A stretch of 64,000 bases of DNA from Rossellomorea aquimaris (GTDB taxonomy: Bacteria; Bacillota; Bacilli; Bacillales; Fictibacillaceae), in the NCBI GenBank assembly GCA_020524245.1, contig JAIVLN010000001.1:620001-684000 (forward strand), given 5' to 3'. A model generated the notes under the pieces. It was not told where the DNA came from, made no database searches, and saw nothing but the letters and a program-made list of their open reading frames with translations. Below, in pieces: positions 53,700-63,539 of the stretch. Made by a program: the position numbers and the translations under genes. Every line of letters begins with the position of its first letter. The stretch's first letter is position 1.

Positions 53700-54230
53700 T
53701 TGTCCAGGGTAATTGGGTGGCTTCATGAAAGGGAATGTACGGTCTTTCAGTGGGTGAACAATAAATGTCAGGACTCATTTCACAGCAAGTATTTCGTGAC
53801 CGTTACGCATTTAGGGGGTGCCACAGGGGCGATCACCAGCTGTCTATTCTTGATCTTACTCGCGACAGGTAGCCTTCGGTTGGCTGCAATCCAAAGCCTG
53901 CTCGCTCTTGCGATCAGTCACATTCCGGTGCAGATCAGCAAGAAATTGTATCCCCGAAAACGACCGTATCAAGTCCTTCCTAACACAGTGACCATTTCGA
54001 AGTTGTTGAAGGATCATTCGTTCCCTTCAGGCCACACGACCGCCATCTTCTCAGTCATTACGCCTTTAATCATATGGGCGCCGATGGTTACACTCCTGTT
54101 GGTACCTTTAGGCATATCCGTTGCCATATCAAGAATGTACCTTGGCTTACATTATCCTTCAGACGTATTAGCAGGGATGCTTCTAGGGGTTGGAAGCGGC
54201 ATCCTGATGAGTTCCGTATCGGTGTTGTAA
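53700..54230 (+). CDS. PAP2-family phosphatase (UPP phosphatase-like)
   Basis: 176 residues with five or six spans and the three PAP2 motifs KLYPRKRP, SFPSGHTT and SRMYLGLHYPSD. It may dephosphorylate undecaprenyl pyrophosphate or another lipid phosphate. The TTG start follows GGGGGAG. The GT4 glycosyltransferase gene starts 24 bp downstream on the same strand, so the pair may serve membrane lipid or wall glycolipid synthesis. Confidence 0.88.
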   Translation: MSRVIGWLHERECTVFQWVNNKCQDSFHSKYFVTVTHLGGATGAITSCLFLILLATGSLRLAAIQSLLALAISHIPVQISKKLYPRKRPYQVLPNTVTISKLLKDHSFPSGHTTAIFSVITPLIIWAPMVTLLLVPLGISVAISRMYLGLHYPSDVLAGMLLGVGSGILMSSVSVL

Positions 54231-54254
54231 ATCAGGTTTAGGGGGTTGTAAAAA

Positions 54255-55406
54255 ATGAAAATTGCGCTTTTCTCTGATACTTACTATCCACAGGTCAATG
54301 GGGTGGCGAACACACTTTACCGTCTAGTCCGCTACTGGGAACAGAAGGGTATCGAATGTAAAGTCATCGCACCGAAAACAGGTTCTAACAATGTTTACGA
54401 AACCCACACGCATTCGCTACCGAGCATGCGTTTTCTTCTATATAAAGAATGCCGTGTCGCTCTTCCGTTCAATCGTTTCGTTACTCAAGAACTATTAGCC
54501 TATGAACCAGACCTGATCCATGTCGCTACCCCTTTCTCTTCCGGGTTGTTCGGCATGAATCATGCCCGTAAGTACGGCATACCGATGGTCGCTTCCTATC
54601 ATACGAACTTTGACCATTATCTCTCCTACTATAATCTTCAATGGGCTACAAGTTTCTTGTGGAAATACATGCTTTGGTTCCATTCGTTTTTCGATCGTAC
54701 GTATGTCCCTTCTCAAGACACGCTTGAACATCTGACATCGAAAGGTTTCAACCGTCTTTCCATCTGGGGTCGCGGTGTGGATACAGCCCTCTACCATCCT
54801 AATCAACATTCTGCCGATTTTAAAAGAAAACACAACATCCCACAAGATTGTATTCTATTAAGCTATGTAGGAAGACTTGCTCCTGAAAAGGATGTGGAGA
54901 CCCTGTTAAACATCATAAAAGGATTTCCGGCAGAATGGCATGACAAAGTTTGCTGGATGATCGTCGGTGAAGGACCTAGTGAAGAAGAGCTGAAACAATC
55001 TTTACGGTCATATCCCAACGTTCGTTTTACAGGTTATTTAAGAGGAGAGGAACTGTCCCAAGCTTATAGCACTTCGGACTTGTTTATCTTCCCATCGCCA
55101 ACTGAAACATTCGGCAATGTCGTGCTCGAATCCATGGCTTCCGGCACGCCAACGATTGGAGCCAACTCAGGTGGTGTAAGAACCATCATCAAGGATGGCT
55201 CGAACGGATACTTAGTGACACCAGGTGATGCAAAATCCTTTATCGACCGCATCCTCTTCTTGCTGATGCACCCAAACCTATTGAAGCAGTTCTCGCATAA
55301 AGCAAGGGAATATGCACTGACCCAATCATGGGAAATGATCTTCGGTAACCTGACGAATGATTACATGGAGATTGCAGCACAGAAAAATATTAACACCGCA
55401 TCCTAA
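54255..55406 (+). CDS. GT4-family glycosyltransferase
   Basis: 383 residues with the GT-B fold. The start MKIALFSDTYYPQVNGVANT and the C-terminal PTETFGNVVLESMASGTPTI nucleotide-sugar loop (E-x7-E type) are typical of GT4 enzymes that make glycolipids or mannosyl lipids. NHARKYGIPMVASYHTNFDH lies in the acceptor half. The donor and acceptor cannot be told. It is downstream of the PAP2 gene with TTAGGGGG as ribosome site. Confidence 0.9.
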   Translation: MKIALFSDTYYPQVNGVANTLYRLVRYWEQKGIECKVIAPKTGSNNVYETHTHSLPSMRFLLYKECRVALPFNRFVTQELLAYEPDLIHVATPFSSGLFGMNHARKYGIPMVASYHTNFDHYLSYYNLQWATSFLWKYMLWFHSFFDRTYVPSQDTLEHLTSKGFNRLSIWGRGVDTALYHPNQHSADFKRKHNIPQDCILLSYVGRLAPEKDVETLLNIIKGFPAEWHDKVCWMIVGEGPSEEELKQSLRSYPNVRFTGYLRGEELSQAYSTSDLFIFPSPTETFGNVVLESMASGTPTIGANSGGVRTIIKDGSNGYLVTPGDAKSFIDRILFLLMHPNLLKQFSHKAREYALTQSWEMIFGNLTNDYMEIAAQKNINTAS

Positions 55407-55424
55407 GTGTATTCTTTTGAGTTA

Positions 55425-55433
55425 TGGTATAAT
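55425..55433 (+). promoter_or_regulatory. Extended -10 promoter for the GNAT cassette
   Basis: TGGTATAAT, an extended -10 with a perfect hexamer, lies 20 bases after the glycosyltransferase stop codon and 30 bases before the GNAT start. Confidence 0.5.
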
Positions 55434-55463
55434 AAGGAAACGTTGGATTCTTGGGAGAAGCGT

Positions 55464-55979
55464 ATGATTATCGATGTTCAAAATGGGGAAAAGGTAAATA
55501 TACGTATACGTGAATTAGCAAAAGAAGATGTTAAGAAAATTCATGACAGCAGAGAGTGGATTATGCCTTTTTATCATTCATATACAAAAGGTAACCAGGT
55601 ATTCGCTCTTGTTACAGTAGAAGAACCAGATGCATATCAAGGTTTAATTGCCCTAAGTGAGAATCACGACTCAGATTTTCTATGTGTGGATCTTGACATC
55701 ATTGAATCCGCCAACCACAATAAAAAAGAGTATCCACCTGGTGTTTTAAACAAACACAGAAGATACAGTGGTGTTGGAATTAACCTCATTGCCTTTGCAT
55801 GTCAATATAGCATTGATTGTAATTTAGAAGGGTTTGTCCTTCTAACGTCGAAATCTTCTAAGTATGAATTGTATGAAAAGTTAGGTGCTGTACATTTATT
55901 CGGTCAGCAGATGATGTTTAATAGTGAGACCGGAAAACGTATTGCAAAAACTTACTTACCGGGAGGTGTTCCATGGTGA
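55464..55979 (+). CDS. GNAT-like acetyltransferase
   Basis: About 171 residues. The segment RRYSGVGINLIAFACQYSID (about 109-128) and LLTSKSSKYELYEKLGAVHL have the acetyl-CoA binding and C-terminal patterns of GNAT enzymes. The substrate is unknown. The ATG at 55464 follows GGGAG. The gene looks more AT-rich than its neighbours and overlaps the next gene by seven bases. It could be part of a two-gene accessory cassette. Confidence 0.7.
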   Translation: MIIDVQNGEKVNIRIRELAKEDVKKIHDSREWIMPFYHSYTKGNQVFALVTVEEPDAYQGLIALSENHDSDFLCVDLDIIESANHNKKEYPPGVLNKHRRYSGVGINLIAFACQYSIDCNLEGFVLLTSKSSKYELYEKLGAVHLFGQQMMFNSETGKRIAKTYLPGGVPW

Positions 55980-56239
55980 TAACACTCAAGAGAGAAGGCT
56001 CTGATGTATTAGTCCCCACGAAAAAGGGCATAACTGTTCATAAGGTGAGTGATACAATGAAGCGTGAAGAAATGGAACGTTTTGAAGAAGGATTTCCCGA
56101 TGGCGTTTATGCAATACCTAGAGAAGAAGGTCAGCCTAAGGTAGCTCTTCGCGCACTTTTCAACTATTGTGAAAAGCATGGAAAACATCCAAATGACCTC
56201 TCTGATGAAGAGCGCAAACAATTTTTAAGATGGGACTAA
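55973..56239 (+). CDS. 88-residue protein of unknown function
   Basis: Not recognised. The frame starts within the end of the GNAT gene (ATGGTGA overlap). The protein is charged, with VSDTMKREEMERFEEGFPDG, and a C-terminal LFNYCEKHGKHPNDLSDEER. It has no signal peptide. Coupled translation with the GNAT gene suggests a functional partner. Confidence 0.6.
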   Translation: MVITLKREGSDVLVPTKKGITVHKVSDTMKREEMERFEEGFPDGVYAIPREEGQPKVALRALFNYCEKHGKHPNDLSDEERKQFLRWD

Positions 56240-56242
56240 ATA

Positions 56243-56271
56243 AAAGCTCAGCAAATAGCTGAGCTTTTTTA
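56243..56271 (+). terminator. Terminator of the GNAT cassette
   Basis: GCTCAGC/GCTGAGC stem with a 5-nt loop and T6. Confidence 0.85.
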
Positions 56272-56336
56272 ATTATATTCGAATTTGCTTTTTACTCCCC
56301 ATTTATATAGATGTAGACATATCTCCATATTAAATG

Positions 56337-56370
56337 AAAAAATGGCTGCCACGTCTTCGTGACAGCCATT
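56337..56370 (-). terminator. Terminator of metK
   Basis: AATGGCTGTCACG/CGTGGCAGCCATT stem on the minus strand with a T run, just past the metK stop. Confidence 0.85.
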
Positions 56371-56379
56371 CTTATATGT

Positions 56380-57573
56380 TTATGCGTTGTTTTTCAAAAT
56401 TTCAGCTTTGTCTGTTTGCTCCCATGGCAATTCGATATCTGTACGTCCAAAGTGTCCGTAAGCAGCTGTCTGCTTATAAATCGGACGACGAAGGTCAAGC
56501 ATCTTAATGATGCCAGCCGGACGAAGGTCGAAGTTTTCACGGACTAGCTCAACCAGCTTCTCTTCTGAAACTTTTCCAGTATCGAACGTATCAATTGAAA
56601 TAGATACAGGCTGTGCAACTCCGATTGCATACGCCAATTGAACTTCACATTTATCAGCAAGGTCTGCAGCAACGATGTTTTTCGCCACATAACGAGCTGC
56701 ATAAGCTGCAGAACGGTCCACTTTCGTCGGATCCTTACCGGAGAATGCTCCACCGCCGTGGCGCGCATACCCACCGTACGTGTCAACGATGATCTTACGT
56801 CCAGTCAGACCTGCATCCCCTTGTGGTCCTCCGATAACGAAACGACCAGTCGGGTTAATGAAATATTTCGTATCCTCATCAATCAACTCACTTGGTACGA
56901 CCGGATTGATGACATGCTCTTTCAAGTCGCGCTTGATTTGCTCAAGTGTGACTTCTGGGTGGTGTTGAGTTGAGATAACAACCGTATCAACGCGCACAGG
57001 CTGACCGTCTTCATCATATTCTACGGTTACCTGTGTCTTTCCGTCCGGACGAAGGTAAGGAACAACCTCGTTTTTACGGACTTCTGTAAGACGGCGGCTC
57101 AATTTATGAGACAAAGAGATCGGCAACGGCATCAATTCTGGCGTTTCTTTCGTTGCATAGCCGAACATCAATCCCTGGTCACCTGCACCGATTGCTTCAA
57201 TCTCTTCATCTGACATTGTACCTTCTCTTGCTTCAAGAGCCTGGTTGACACCGGCAGCGATGTCCGCAGACTGTTCATCAATTGAAGTCAGAACTGCACA
57301 AGTCTCATAGTCAAATCCGTATTTTGCACGTGTATAGCCAATGCCTTTTACCGTTTCACGTACGATTTTCGGAATATCTACATAAGTAGAAGTCGTGATT
57401 TCACCTGCCACAAGTACAAGACCTGTGTTGACAGATGTTTCACACGCAACCCGGGCATTCGGGTCACTCGATAGAATTTCGTCTAGAATTGCGTCTGAGA
57501 TCTGGTCACAAATTTTATCCGGATGTCCTTCTGTAACGGACTCAGATGTGAATAGACGTCTGCTTTTTGACAT
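56380..57573 (-). CDS. metK: S-adenosylmethionine synthetase
   Basis: MetK makes SAM from methionine and ATP. The 397-residue protein has [19 protein letters not shown] (N-terminal ATP/methionine site), [15 protein letters not shown] and [20 protein letters not shown], all diagnostic. The ATG at 57573 follows CGAGGAGG; a longer frame to 57600 has no ribosome site. It is controlled by the SAM riboswitch at 57757-57904. Confidence 0.97.
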   Translation of the reverse strand: MSKSRRLFTSESVTEGHPDKICDQISDAILDEILSSDPNARVACETSVNTGLVLVAGEITTSTYVDIPKIVRETVKGIGYTRAKYGFDYETCAVLTSIDEQSADIAAGVNQALEAREGTMSDEEIEAIGAGDQGLMFGYATKETPELMPLPISLSHKLSRRLTEVRKNEVVPYLRPDGKTQVTVEYDEDGQPVRVDTVVISTQHHPEVTLEQIKRDLKEHVINPVVPSELIDEDTKYFINPTGRFVIGGPQGDAGLTGRKIIVDTYGGYARHGGGAFSGKDPTKVDRSAAYAARYVAKNIVAADLADKCEVQLAYAIGVAQPVSISIDTFDTGKVSEEKLVELVRENFDLRPAGIIKMLDLRRPIYKQTAAYGHFGRTDIELPWEQTDKAEILKNNA

Positions 57574-57756
57574 TACGGAACCTCCTCGGCGATACCCCAA
57601 AAAATATCGCTGATAATTGATACGGTACTCATTCCGTACGAAAAAGTGCCATCAATCTTTAAATTATTTGTAAGCGTACGTTTCTAACACCTGTTATGTA
57701 GCTGACAAATTTGTTTGCACTTATATTCATTCTTAAGAAAGGATTCTCCCTGTTAA

Positions 57757-57904
57757 CGAAAAAAAACCTTTCCTTCTTATAGAGGAAAGGTGGTTCGTTG
57801 TAAACCTTTCACCCTCTTATTTATCAGGTTAGCACCTTCTCACCTGTAGTGTCGGTTGCTGGGTTTCATTGGGCCTGTCCCTCCACCTACTCGGAATAAG
57901 AGTA
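57757..57904 (-). promoter_or_regulatory. SAM-I (S-box) riboswitch of metK
   Basis: On the minus strand: P1 arm CTCTTATT, then GAGTAGGTGGAGGGACAGGC, CCAATGAAACCCAGCAACC, GGTGCTAACC and the closing AATAAGAG arm at 57820-57814. A terminator follows at 57790-57767: CCTTTCC/GGAAAGG with T8. SAM binding would stop transcription before metK. Confidence 0.95.
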
Positions 57905-58055
57905 GCCGTTCTCGCAATATCATACCGCAGTACTATAGGGATGTCAACGAAATTGAATATGTAAAAGCTGGGAAGCGGCATTTATAGCGCATTTGTCATG
58001 AAAATGCCTATTTCATTAGAGGAGAATGTTTCAACTGTCACAAATTCGGAAATAT

Positions 58056-58087
58056 AGTATACATTATTAAAATAAATATGTTATACT
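58056..58087 (+). promoter_or_regulatory. pckA promoter with CcpN-like operator
   Basis: TATACT at 58082-58087 is a good -10; the -35 is weak (TACATT, 16 bp upstream). TATGTTATACT (58077-58087) fits the CcpN consensus TRTGHYATAYW exactly. AGTATACAT (58056-58064) is nearly its inverted partner. CcpN represses gluconeogenic genes including pckA in B. subtilis during growth on glycolytic sugars. Confidence 0.55.
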
Positions 58088-58221
58088 AATTCAGACGAAT
58101 AGGATGTATAATGAAACAGGCAAAACTCAAGCCTCTGAAACCTTATCGCAGTGGGTTTTGCTACGTATCAACTCGAACATAGGACAGAGTTAAATAATTA
58201 TGTTGAAAAGGATGGGTTTAC

Positions 58222-59805
58222 ATGAATACGGCACAATTTACTTCTTTAACTGACGAACTTATCGGTAAATCTACTACGAATAAGAACTTATCTACTCCAT
58301 TATTAGTTGAAAAAGCACTAACTCGTAAAGAAGGGACCCTCACTTCTACTGGCGCTCTTCAAGTTGAAACTGGAAAATACACTGGTCGCTCACCTAAAGA
58401 TAAATATATCGTAATGGAACCTTCTGTTAAGGACAAGATCGATTGGGGTTCTGTGAACCAACCGATCGAAGAAGAAAAGTTCAATAACTTATATAAAAAA
58501 GTAATCGAATACTTAATGAACAAAGATGAAACGTTTGTTTTTGAAGGTTTCGCAGGCGCTGATAAGGCGTATCAGTTGCCGCTTCAAGTCATCAACGAAT
58601 ATGCGTGGCATAACCTTTTCGCACGCCAGCTTTTCATTCGCCCAAATGAAAGCGATTTAAATGGCTTCACACCGGAGTTCCAGGTGATTTCAGCACCTGG
58701 ATTTCAGGCGGATCCTGTTGTGGACGGAACAAACTCTGAAACGTTCATCATCATCTCATTTGAAAAGCGTATCGTTCTCATCGGAGGAACTGAATACGCT
58801 GGTGAGATTAAAAAATCCATCTTCTCTGTCATGAACTACATCCTTCCGGAGAAAGACATTTTGTCTATGCACTGTTCAGCAAACGTCGGTCAAGAAGGCG
58901 ATGTAGCATTATTCTTCGGTCTCAGTGGTACAGGTAAAACAACCCTATCTGCTGATCCGAACCGCCGCTTGATCGGGGACGATGAGCATGGCTGGGCAAA
59001 CAACGGCATCTTCAATATCGAAGGCGGTTGCTACGCGAAGTGTATCAACCTCTCTCAGGAAAAAGAACCGCAAATCTGGAATGCAATCAAATTCGGAACG
59101 GTCCTTGAAAACGTCGTTTCAGATGAGTGCTCTCGAATTGTGGATTACGACAACACGACATTGACAGAAAATACGCGTGCAGCATACCCGATTGATGCAA
59201 TCCCGAACGTCATTACACCGAGTGTTGCGGGTAACCCGAACACGATCATTTTCTTAACTGCGGATGCATTCGGCGTATTGCCTCCAATCAGTAAGTTGAC
59301 GAAAGAACAAGCGATGTACCACTTCTTATCCGGTTACACAAGTAAGCTTGCCGGAACAGAGCGTGGCGTTACATCTCCACAGGCGACATTCTCTACATGC
59401 TTCGGTTCACCGTTCTTGCCATTGCATGCAGAACGTTATGCGAAGATGCTTGGTGAGAAGATCGAGCAGCATGATGTTGATGTATACCTTGTGAACACGG
59501 GCTGGTCTGGTGGCGAATACGGAGTTGGTAAGCGTATGAACCTTCCATACACACGTGCGATGGTTCAAGCCGCTCTTGAAGGCGAATTGCGCTCCACTGA
59601 AACGGTAAAAGATCCAATCTTCGGCTTGCATATCCCGACGCGCTGCCCAGGTGTTCCTGGAGAAGTACTTCAACCGAAGAAAACTTGGGAAGATCAAGAA
59701 GCATATGACAAAAAAGCACGTGAACTTGCACTGAAGTTCAAAGAAAACTTCAACAAGTTCCCGAACGTAACAGAAGAAATCAAAAATGCAGGACCACTGG
59801 TCTAA
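58222..59805 (+). CDS. pckA: Phosphoenolpyruvate carboxykinase (ATP)
   Basis: PckA converts oxaloacetate to phosphoenolpyruvate with ATP, the first committed step of gluconeogenesis. 527 residues; the P-loop is [20 protein letters not shown], the metal-binding region is [19 protein letters not shown], and [18 protein letters not shown] is at the active site. AAAGGATGG precedes the ATG. It is divergent from metK, as in B. subtilis. Confidence 0.97.
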   Translation: MNTAQFTSLTDELIGKSTTNKNLSTPLLVEKALTRKEGTLTSTGALQVETGKYTGRSPKDKYIVMEPSVKDKIDWGSVNQPIEEEKFNNLYKKVIEYLMNKDETFVFEGFAGADKAYQLPLQVINEYAWHNLFARQLFIRPNESDLNGFTPEFQVISAPGFQADPVVDGTNSETFIIISFEKRIVLIGGTEYAGEIKKSIFSVMNYILPEKDILSMHCSANVGQEGDVALFFGLSGTGKTTLSADPNRRLIGDDEHGWANNGIFNIEGGCYAKCINLSQEKEPQIWNAIKFGTVLENVVSDECSRIVDYDNTTLTENTRAAYPIDAIPNVITPSVAGNPNTIIFLTADAFGVLPPISKLTKEQAMYHFLSGYTSKLAGTERGVTSPQATFSTCFGSPFLPLHAERYAKMLGEKIEQHDVDVYLVNTGWSGGEYGVGKRMNLPYTRAMVQAALEGELRSTETVKDPIFGLHIPTRCPGVPGEVLQPKKTWEDQEAYDKKARELALKFKENFNKFPNVTEEIKNAGPLV

Positions 59806-59819
59806 AAAAAAACGATGAG

Positions 59820-59850
59820 GAGCGACCCGGCGAAGGGTCGCTTCTTTTTT
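59820..59850 (+). terminator. Terminator of pckA
   Basis: AGCGACCC/GGGTCGCT with a 6-nt loop and a T run. Confidence 0.9.
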
Positions 59851-59889
59851 ATGCGCTTTTTCAGTTTTTTCGGGAAGTACTTAGCTGTT

Positions 59890-60030
59890 CTTGTGGAACT
59901 TTTGTTTAATCTTGTGGAACTTTCCCTCATACTTGTGGAACTTTTGTTCTCACTTGTGGAACTTTTGTCCTCACTTGTGGAACTTTTGCGTTCACTTGGG
60001 GAACTTTTACCTTAACTTGTGGAAAATAGT
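59890..60030 (+). repeat. 21-bp tandem repeat array, family A (6.7 units)
   Basis: Units start at 59890, 59911, 59932, 59953, 59974, 59995 and 60016 (partial), each with CTTGTGGAACTTT or a close variant. It is the longest and best conserved array of this family here. It ends AAAATAGTAAAACAGACCCA. It lies between the convergent pckA and ytmA terminators. Confidence 0.92.
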
Positions 60031-60054
60031 AAAACAGACCCACTGCCTAATAAA

Positions 60055-60080
60055 GAAAAAACTCATCCGCAGATGAGTTT
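60055..60080 (-). terminator. Terminator of ytmA
   Basis: AAACTCATC/GATGAGTTT stem with a 4-nt loop and a T-rich minus-strand tail, beyond the ytmA stop. Confidence 0.8.
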
Positions 60081-60088
60081 TCACGACT

Positions 60089-60877
60089 TTATCTTTGATT
60101 TTTCATCCAAGTACACAAGTCCCGTGTTACTTGAAGCTTTTTAGCGGGGGTGAAATGATGATCGTCCTCGATGTACCAAGTCTCAAACCGCTTACCATGC
60201 TCAGCCAACTCTTTTTCCAACAAGTAAGCATGCTCAATCGTAACATTCTGATCGTAAACGCCGTGGATGATCAACACCGGCGCTACGAACCTTCCCACCA
60301 TATGAAGCGGGGTGCGCCACTCATATCGTTCCGGATACTTGTAAACGGAACCGCCGACCACTCGCTTTAACATCCTCCGCAAGCCCTTCCGTTCCTCATA
60401 CGTGAGCTTCATGTCGGAAACGCCGCCCCACGTGACGACAGAACGAACCAGGTCCGTGCAATAGCCCGCTGTGAACAGTGCCATCGCTCCTCCACGGGAA
60501 AATCCGAACACATGCAATGACGTTTCATCCACTGTTGGCAGATCACTCAAGACCTGTAGTGCTGAAAACGCATCATGCCGGTCTTCCCCACAAAAATCTT
60601 CCTGTCCCTCGCCGCCTTCATTCCCGCGATAGTGCGGTGCAAACACCACAAAGCCTTGCGAGGCAAACTGAATGATCCTTGCAACCCGAACCTTTCCGAC
60701 CTGCTTGATGCCGCCTCTCAAGTATAAGAGTCCAGGTAACAAACCCTCAGAATCCGGTACTGCAAGCAATCCTTTCACACGAAGTCCCTGACTCCGATAT
60801 GTAACAACATACAATTTTATATCAGGATGCGGCGATGGATATCGCTGCATTTTTTCCACTAAATCAGAAGAATACAT
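60089..60877 (-). CDS. ytmA: Alpha/beta hydrolase, prolyl oligopeptidase-like (YtmA)
   Basis: About 262 residues. The nucleophile elbow is HVFGFSRGGAMALF, preceded by GVYDQNVTIEHA and IEDDHHFTPAKK for the aspartate and histidine. It belongs to the dienelactone hydrolase/S9 peptidase type; substrate unknown. The ATG at 60877 follows AGAGGTG. It is single and convergent with pckA. Confidence 0.88.
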   Translation of the reverse strand: MYSSDLVEKMQRYPSPHPDIKLYVVTYRSQGLRVKGLLAVPDSEGLLPGLLYLRGGIKQVGKVRVARIIQFASQGFVVFAPHYRGNEGGEGQEDFCGEDRHDAFSALQVLSDLPTVDETSLHVFGFSRGGAMALFTAGYCTDLVRSVVTWGGVSDMKLTYEERKGLRRMLKRVVGGSVYKYPERYEWRTPLHMVGRFVAPVLIIHGVYDQNVTIEHAYLLEKELAEHGKRFETWYIEDDHHFTPAKKLQVTRDLCTWMKNQR

Positions 60878-60964
60878 TGACACACCTCTTGCTGAAATTG
60901 GGCGAACACACATTAACTGGTCCCCTCATAGACTATTTCATCTATAGTTTGTGGAGGGATACGA

Positions 60965-61969
60965 ATGTTTAAAAAAATAAGACGTCATATCGCAGGAGCA
61001 GCTTCTGTCATACTGGCATTCACCCTACTAGTAGCTGGATGCTCGGATAGTTCTACAAACGACAAAGTGCGAGTCGCTGAAGTGACACGCTCGATCTTCT
61101 ATGCTCCTCAATATGTTGCCATTGAAAAGGGTTTTTTTGAAGAGGAAGGCATTGAACTTGAGCTGACAACGACGTGGGGCGGAGATAAGACGATGACAGC
61201 CTTGTTGTCGGATGGAGCGGACATTGCCCTCGTAGGATCAGAAACGACCATCTATGTCTATGCACAAGGGACGAACGATCCTGTCATCAACTTCGCACAA
61301 CTGACCCAAACCGATGGAACGTTCCTCGTCGCCCGTGAAAAACCAGACACTTTCTCGTGGGATCAATTGAAGGGCAGCACTTTCCTTGGTCAGCGAAAAG
61401 GCGGTATGCCACAAATGGCGGGTGAATTCGGGTTGAAGAAGCATGGAATCGATCCTCATAAAGACCTGAATCTGATTCAAAACATCGAATTCGCGAACAT
61501 CGCCAATTCCTTCGCCTCCGGAACAGGTGATTATGTACAATTGTTCGAACCGACTGCGAGCTTGTTCGAGCAGCAAGGCATCGGTCACATCGTCGCATCT
61601 TTCGGAAAAGAGTCCGGGAAGATCCCTTATACAACATACATGTCCAAACAAAGCTACTTGAACGAAAATGAAGACGTCATCGAACGGTTCACGCGTGCTT
61701 TATATAAAGCGCAGCAATGGGTCGATAGCCATTCTGCTAAAGAAATCGCTGAAGTCATAGAACCTTATTTCGATGATACCCCGATCGACTTGATTGAAAC
61801 TGTAACTCAACGATACAAAGAACAACACAGTTATGCAACGAATCCGATTCTCGATGTAGAAGAATGGAACAACTTGCAGACGATTATGGATGAAGCCGGT
61901 GAGCTTCCGAAACAAGTCGCCCATGACATACTCGTGAATACGGATATTGCAGAGCGAGTGGCTAAGTAA
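60965..61969 (+). CDS. ytlA: ABC transporter substrate-binding lipoprotein YtlA
   Basis: 334 residues of the SsuA/THI5-like (NMT1) family. A lipoprotein signal ends at LLVAGCSDSS. The bound-ligand region is TRSIFYAPQYVAIEKGFFEE, and LVGSETTIYVYAQG follows. Such proteins bind aliphatic sulfonates, taurine, or pyrimidine precursors of thiamine; the ligand is not evident. TGGAGGG precedes the ATG. It is the first gene of the ytlA-ytlC-ytlD operon, 15 bp before ytlC. Confidence 0.92.
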   Translation: MFKKIRRHIAGAASVILAFTLLVAGCSDSSTNDKVRVAEVTRSIFYAPQYVAIEKGFFEEEGIELELTTTWGGDKTMTALLSDGADIALVGSETTIYVYAQGTNDPVINFAQLTQTDGTFLVAREKPDTFSWDQLKGSTFLGQRKGGMPQMAGEFGLKKHGIDPHKDLNLIQNIEFANIANSFASGTGDYVQLFEPTASLFEQQGIGHIVASFGKESGKIPYTTYMSKQSYLNENEDVIERFTRALYKAQQWVDSHSAKEIAEVIEPYFDDTPIDLIETVTQRYKEQHSYATNPILDVEEWNNLQTIMDEAGELPKQVAHDILVNTDIAERVAK

Positions 61970-61984
61970 TAGGAGGAGATTCGG

Positions 61985-62758
61985 TTGGCATTCTTAACAG
62001 TCAATCAACTGACGCACGCCTACTTCTCTACTCAATCTGTCACGACGGCACTGGAAAACATCTCGCTTCAAGTCGAGGAAGGGGAATTCGTCTCCTTTCT
62101 CGGCCCAAGTGGGTGCGGAAAGACAACATTGCTCTCTTTGATTGCAGGTTTGATGCCCCCGACGATCGGTACAGTTAAGATCCAGAATGAAAATGTCCAA
62201 AAAGCCCACAATCAGATCGGCTATATGTTTCAACAAGATTACCTTTTTCCGTGGCGGACGATTGAAGAGAACATCTTCATCGGATTAAAAATTCAGCACA
62301 AACTGGATAAGATGAGTAAAACATTCGCACTCGATCTTCTCGAACAATTGAACCTGGAGCATACGCGAACGAAATATCCTCATGAGCTATCCGGAGGTAT
62401 GCGGCAACGGATCGCGCTAGTCCGTACGTTAGCGACCCAGCCGGTTTTATTATTGTTAGATGAACCGTTCTCTGCACTTGATTATCAAACAAAGTTGAAA
62501 CTGGAGAATCTCGTATTCAACACCTTAAAAGAACACCAAAAGACCGCCCTGCTCGTAACCCATGATATCGGGGAAGCGATTGCGATGTCCGATCGGGTCA
62601 TCGTATTCTCTGCAAATCCCGGTAAAATCAAATCGATTCATACGATTCCGAGCGAACTACAGAAGATGGAACCTTTCGAAGTAAGGAATCATGAGGATTA
62701 CAAACACATCTTCCAGACGATCTGGGAGGAGTTGAACGAACTTGAAGTCGAAAATTGA
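61985..62758 (+). CDS. ytlC: ABC transporter ATP-binding protein YtlC
   Basis: 257 residues. Walker A is [12 protein letters not shown], the signature is [12 protein letters not shown], and Walker B is [14 protein letters not shown]. It is of the nitrate/sulfonate/taurine ABC class and energises the YtlD permease. The TTG start follows AGGAGGAG. It overlaps ytlD by 17 bases. Confidence 0.95.
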   Translation: MAFLTVNQLTHAYFSTQSVTTALENISLQVEEGEFVSFLGPSGCGKTTLLSLIAGLMPPTIGTVKIQNENVQKAHNQIGYMFQQDYLFPWRTIEENIFIGLKIQHKLDKMSKTFALDLLEQLNLEHTRTKYPHELSGGMRQRIALVRTLATQPVLLLLDEPFSALDYQTKLKLENLVFNTLKEHQKTALLVTHDIGEAIAMSDRVIVFSANPGKIKSIHTIPSELQKMEPFEVRNHEDYKHIFQTIWEELNELEVEN

Positions 62759-63539
62759 CATTGCATACGAGCAATACATCCATCAAGAAAGACGAACGAA
62801 AAGAAACGTCCTATTCACTCAATTTCTATTATTCGTCCTATTTGTCGGGGTGTGGGAATTGGCTTCGACTCAGAACTGGATCAACCCGTTGTTGTTCAGT
62901 TCACCGAGCCGGATATCGGAACTTTTCATCAATAAAATCGGGGATGGAACACTGCTCGTCCATATAGCAGCTACGACAGGGGAAACGTTGGCCAGTTTCG
63001 TAATTGCAACGATTTTTGGAACAGCATGCGCGGCAATCCTCTGGTGGGCACCCTTCGTGTCAAAAGTTTCGGATCCTTATCTTGTTGTCTTGAACGCTAT
63101 GCCGAAGGTGGCTCTAGGTCCAATTCTCATTGTCGCGCTCGGACCAGGGTACATTTCCATCATAGCGATGGGCGTACTCATTTCCTTCGTCATCACAACG
63201 CTGGTCGTTTATGCCGCTTTTCACGAAACCGATCAGAACTACATTAAAGTCATTGAAACGTTCGGCGGGGATAAAAAGCAAGTGTTTCAAGAGGTCACTT
63301 TACCTGCAGCAATCCCTACAATCATCTCAACCTTGAAAGTCAATGTCGGTTTGTCCTGGGTCGGAGTGATCGTAGGGGAATTCCTCGTCTCGAAAAAAGG
63401 CCTTGGATATATGATCATTTACGGATTTCAAGTGTTCAATTTCACGCTTGTACTGCTCAGTCTATTCATTATTGCAATCCTGGCTACATTCATGTATACC
63501 GGTGTCGGAATGCTTGAAAACCGTTGGCGTAAGCGTTAA
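62742..63539 (+). CDS. ytlD: ABC transporter permease YtlD
   Basis: 265 residues with about six spans. The EAA loop is [20 protein letters not shown], followed by [20 protein letters not shown], a typical SsuC/TauC pattern. It is the membrane channel for the YtlA-YtlC importer. The TTG start has GGAGG upstream at 12 bases and lies inside ytlC. It ends against the convergent ytkD gene (4-base overlap). Confidence 0.94.
   Translation: MKSKIDIAYEQYIHQERRTKRNVLFTQFLLFVLFVGVWELASTQNWINPLLFSSPSRISELFINKIGDGTLLVHIAATTGETLASFVIATIFGTACAAILWWAPFVSKVSDPYLVVLNAMPKVALGPILIVALGPGYISIIAMGVLISFVITTLVVYAAFHETDQNYIKVIETFGGDKKQVFQEVTLPAAIPTIISTLKVNVGLSWVGVIVGEFLVSKKGLGYMIIYGFQVFNFTLVLLSLFIIAILATFMYTGVGMLENRWRKR

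Noticed and set aside
59815-60015. Plus-strand ORF with Leu-Val-Glu-Leu-Leu heptads
   Set aside because: Also a translation of the 21-bp array, and it starts inside the pckA terminator.
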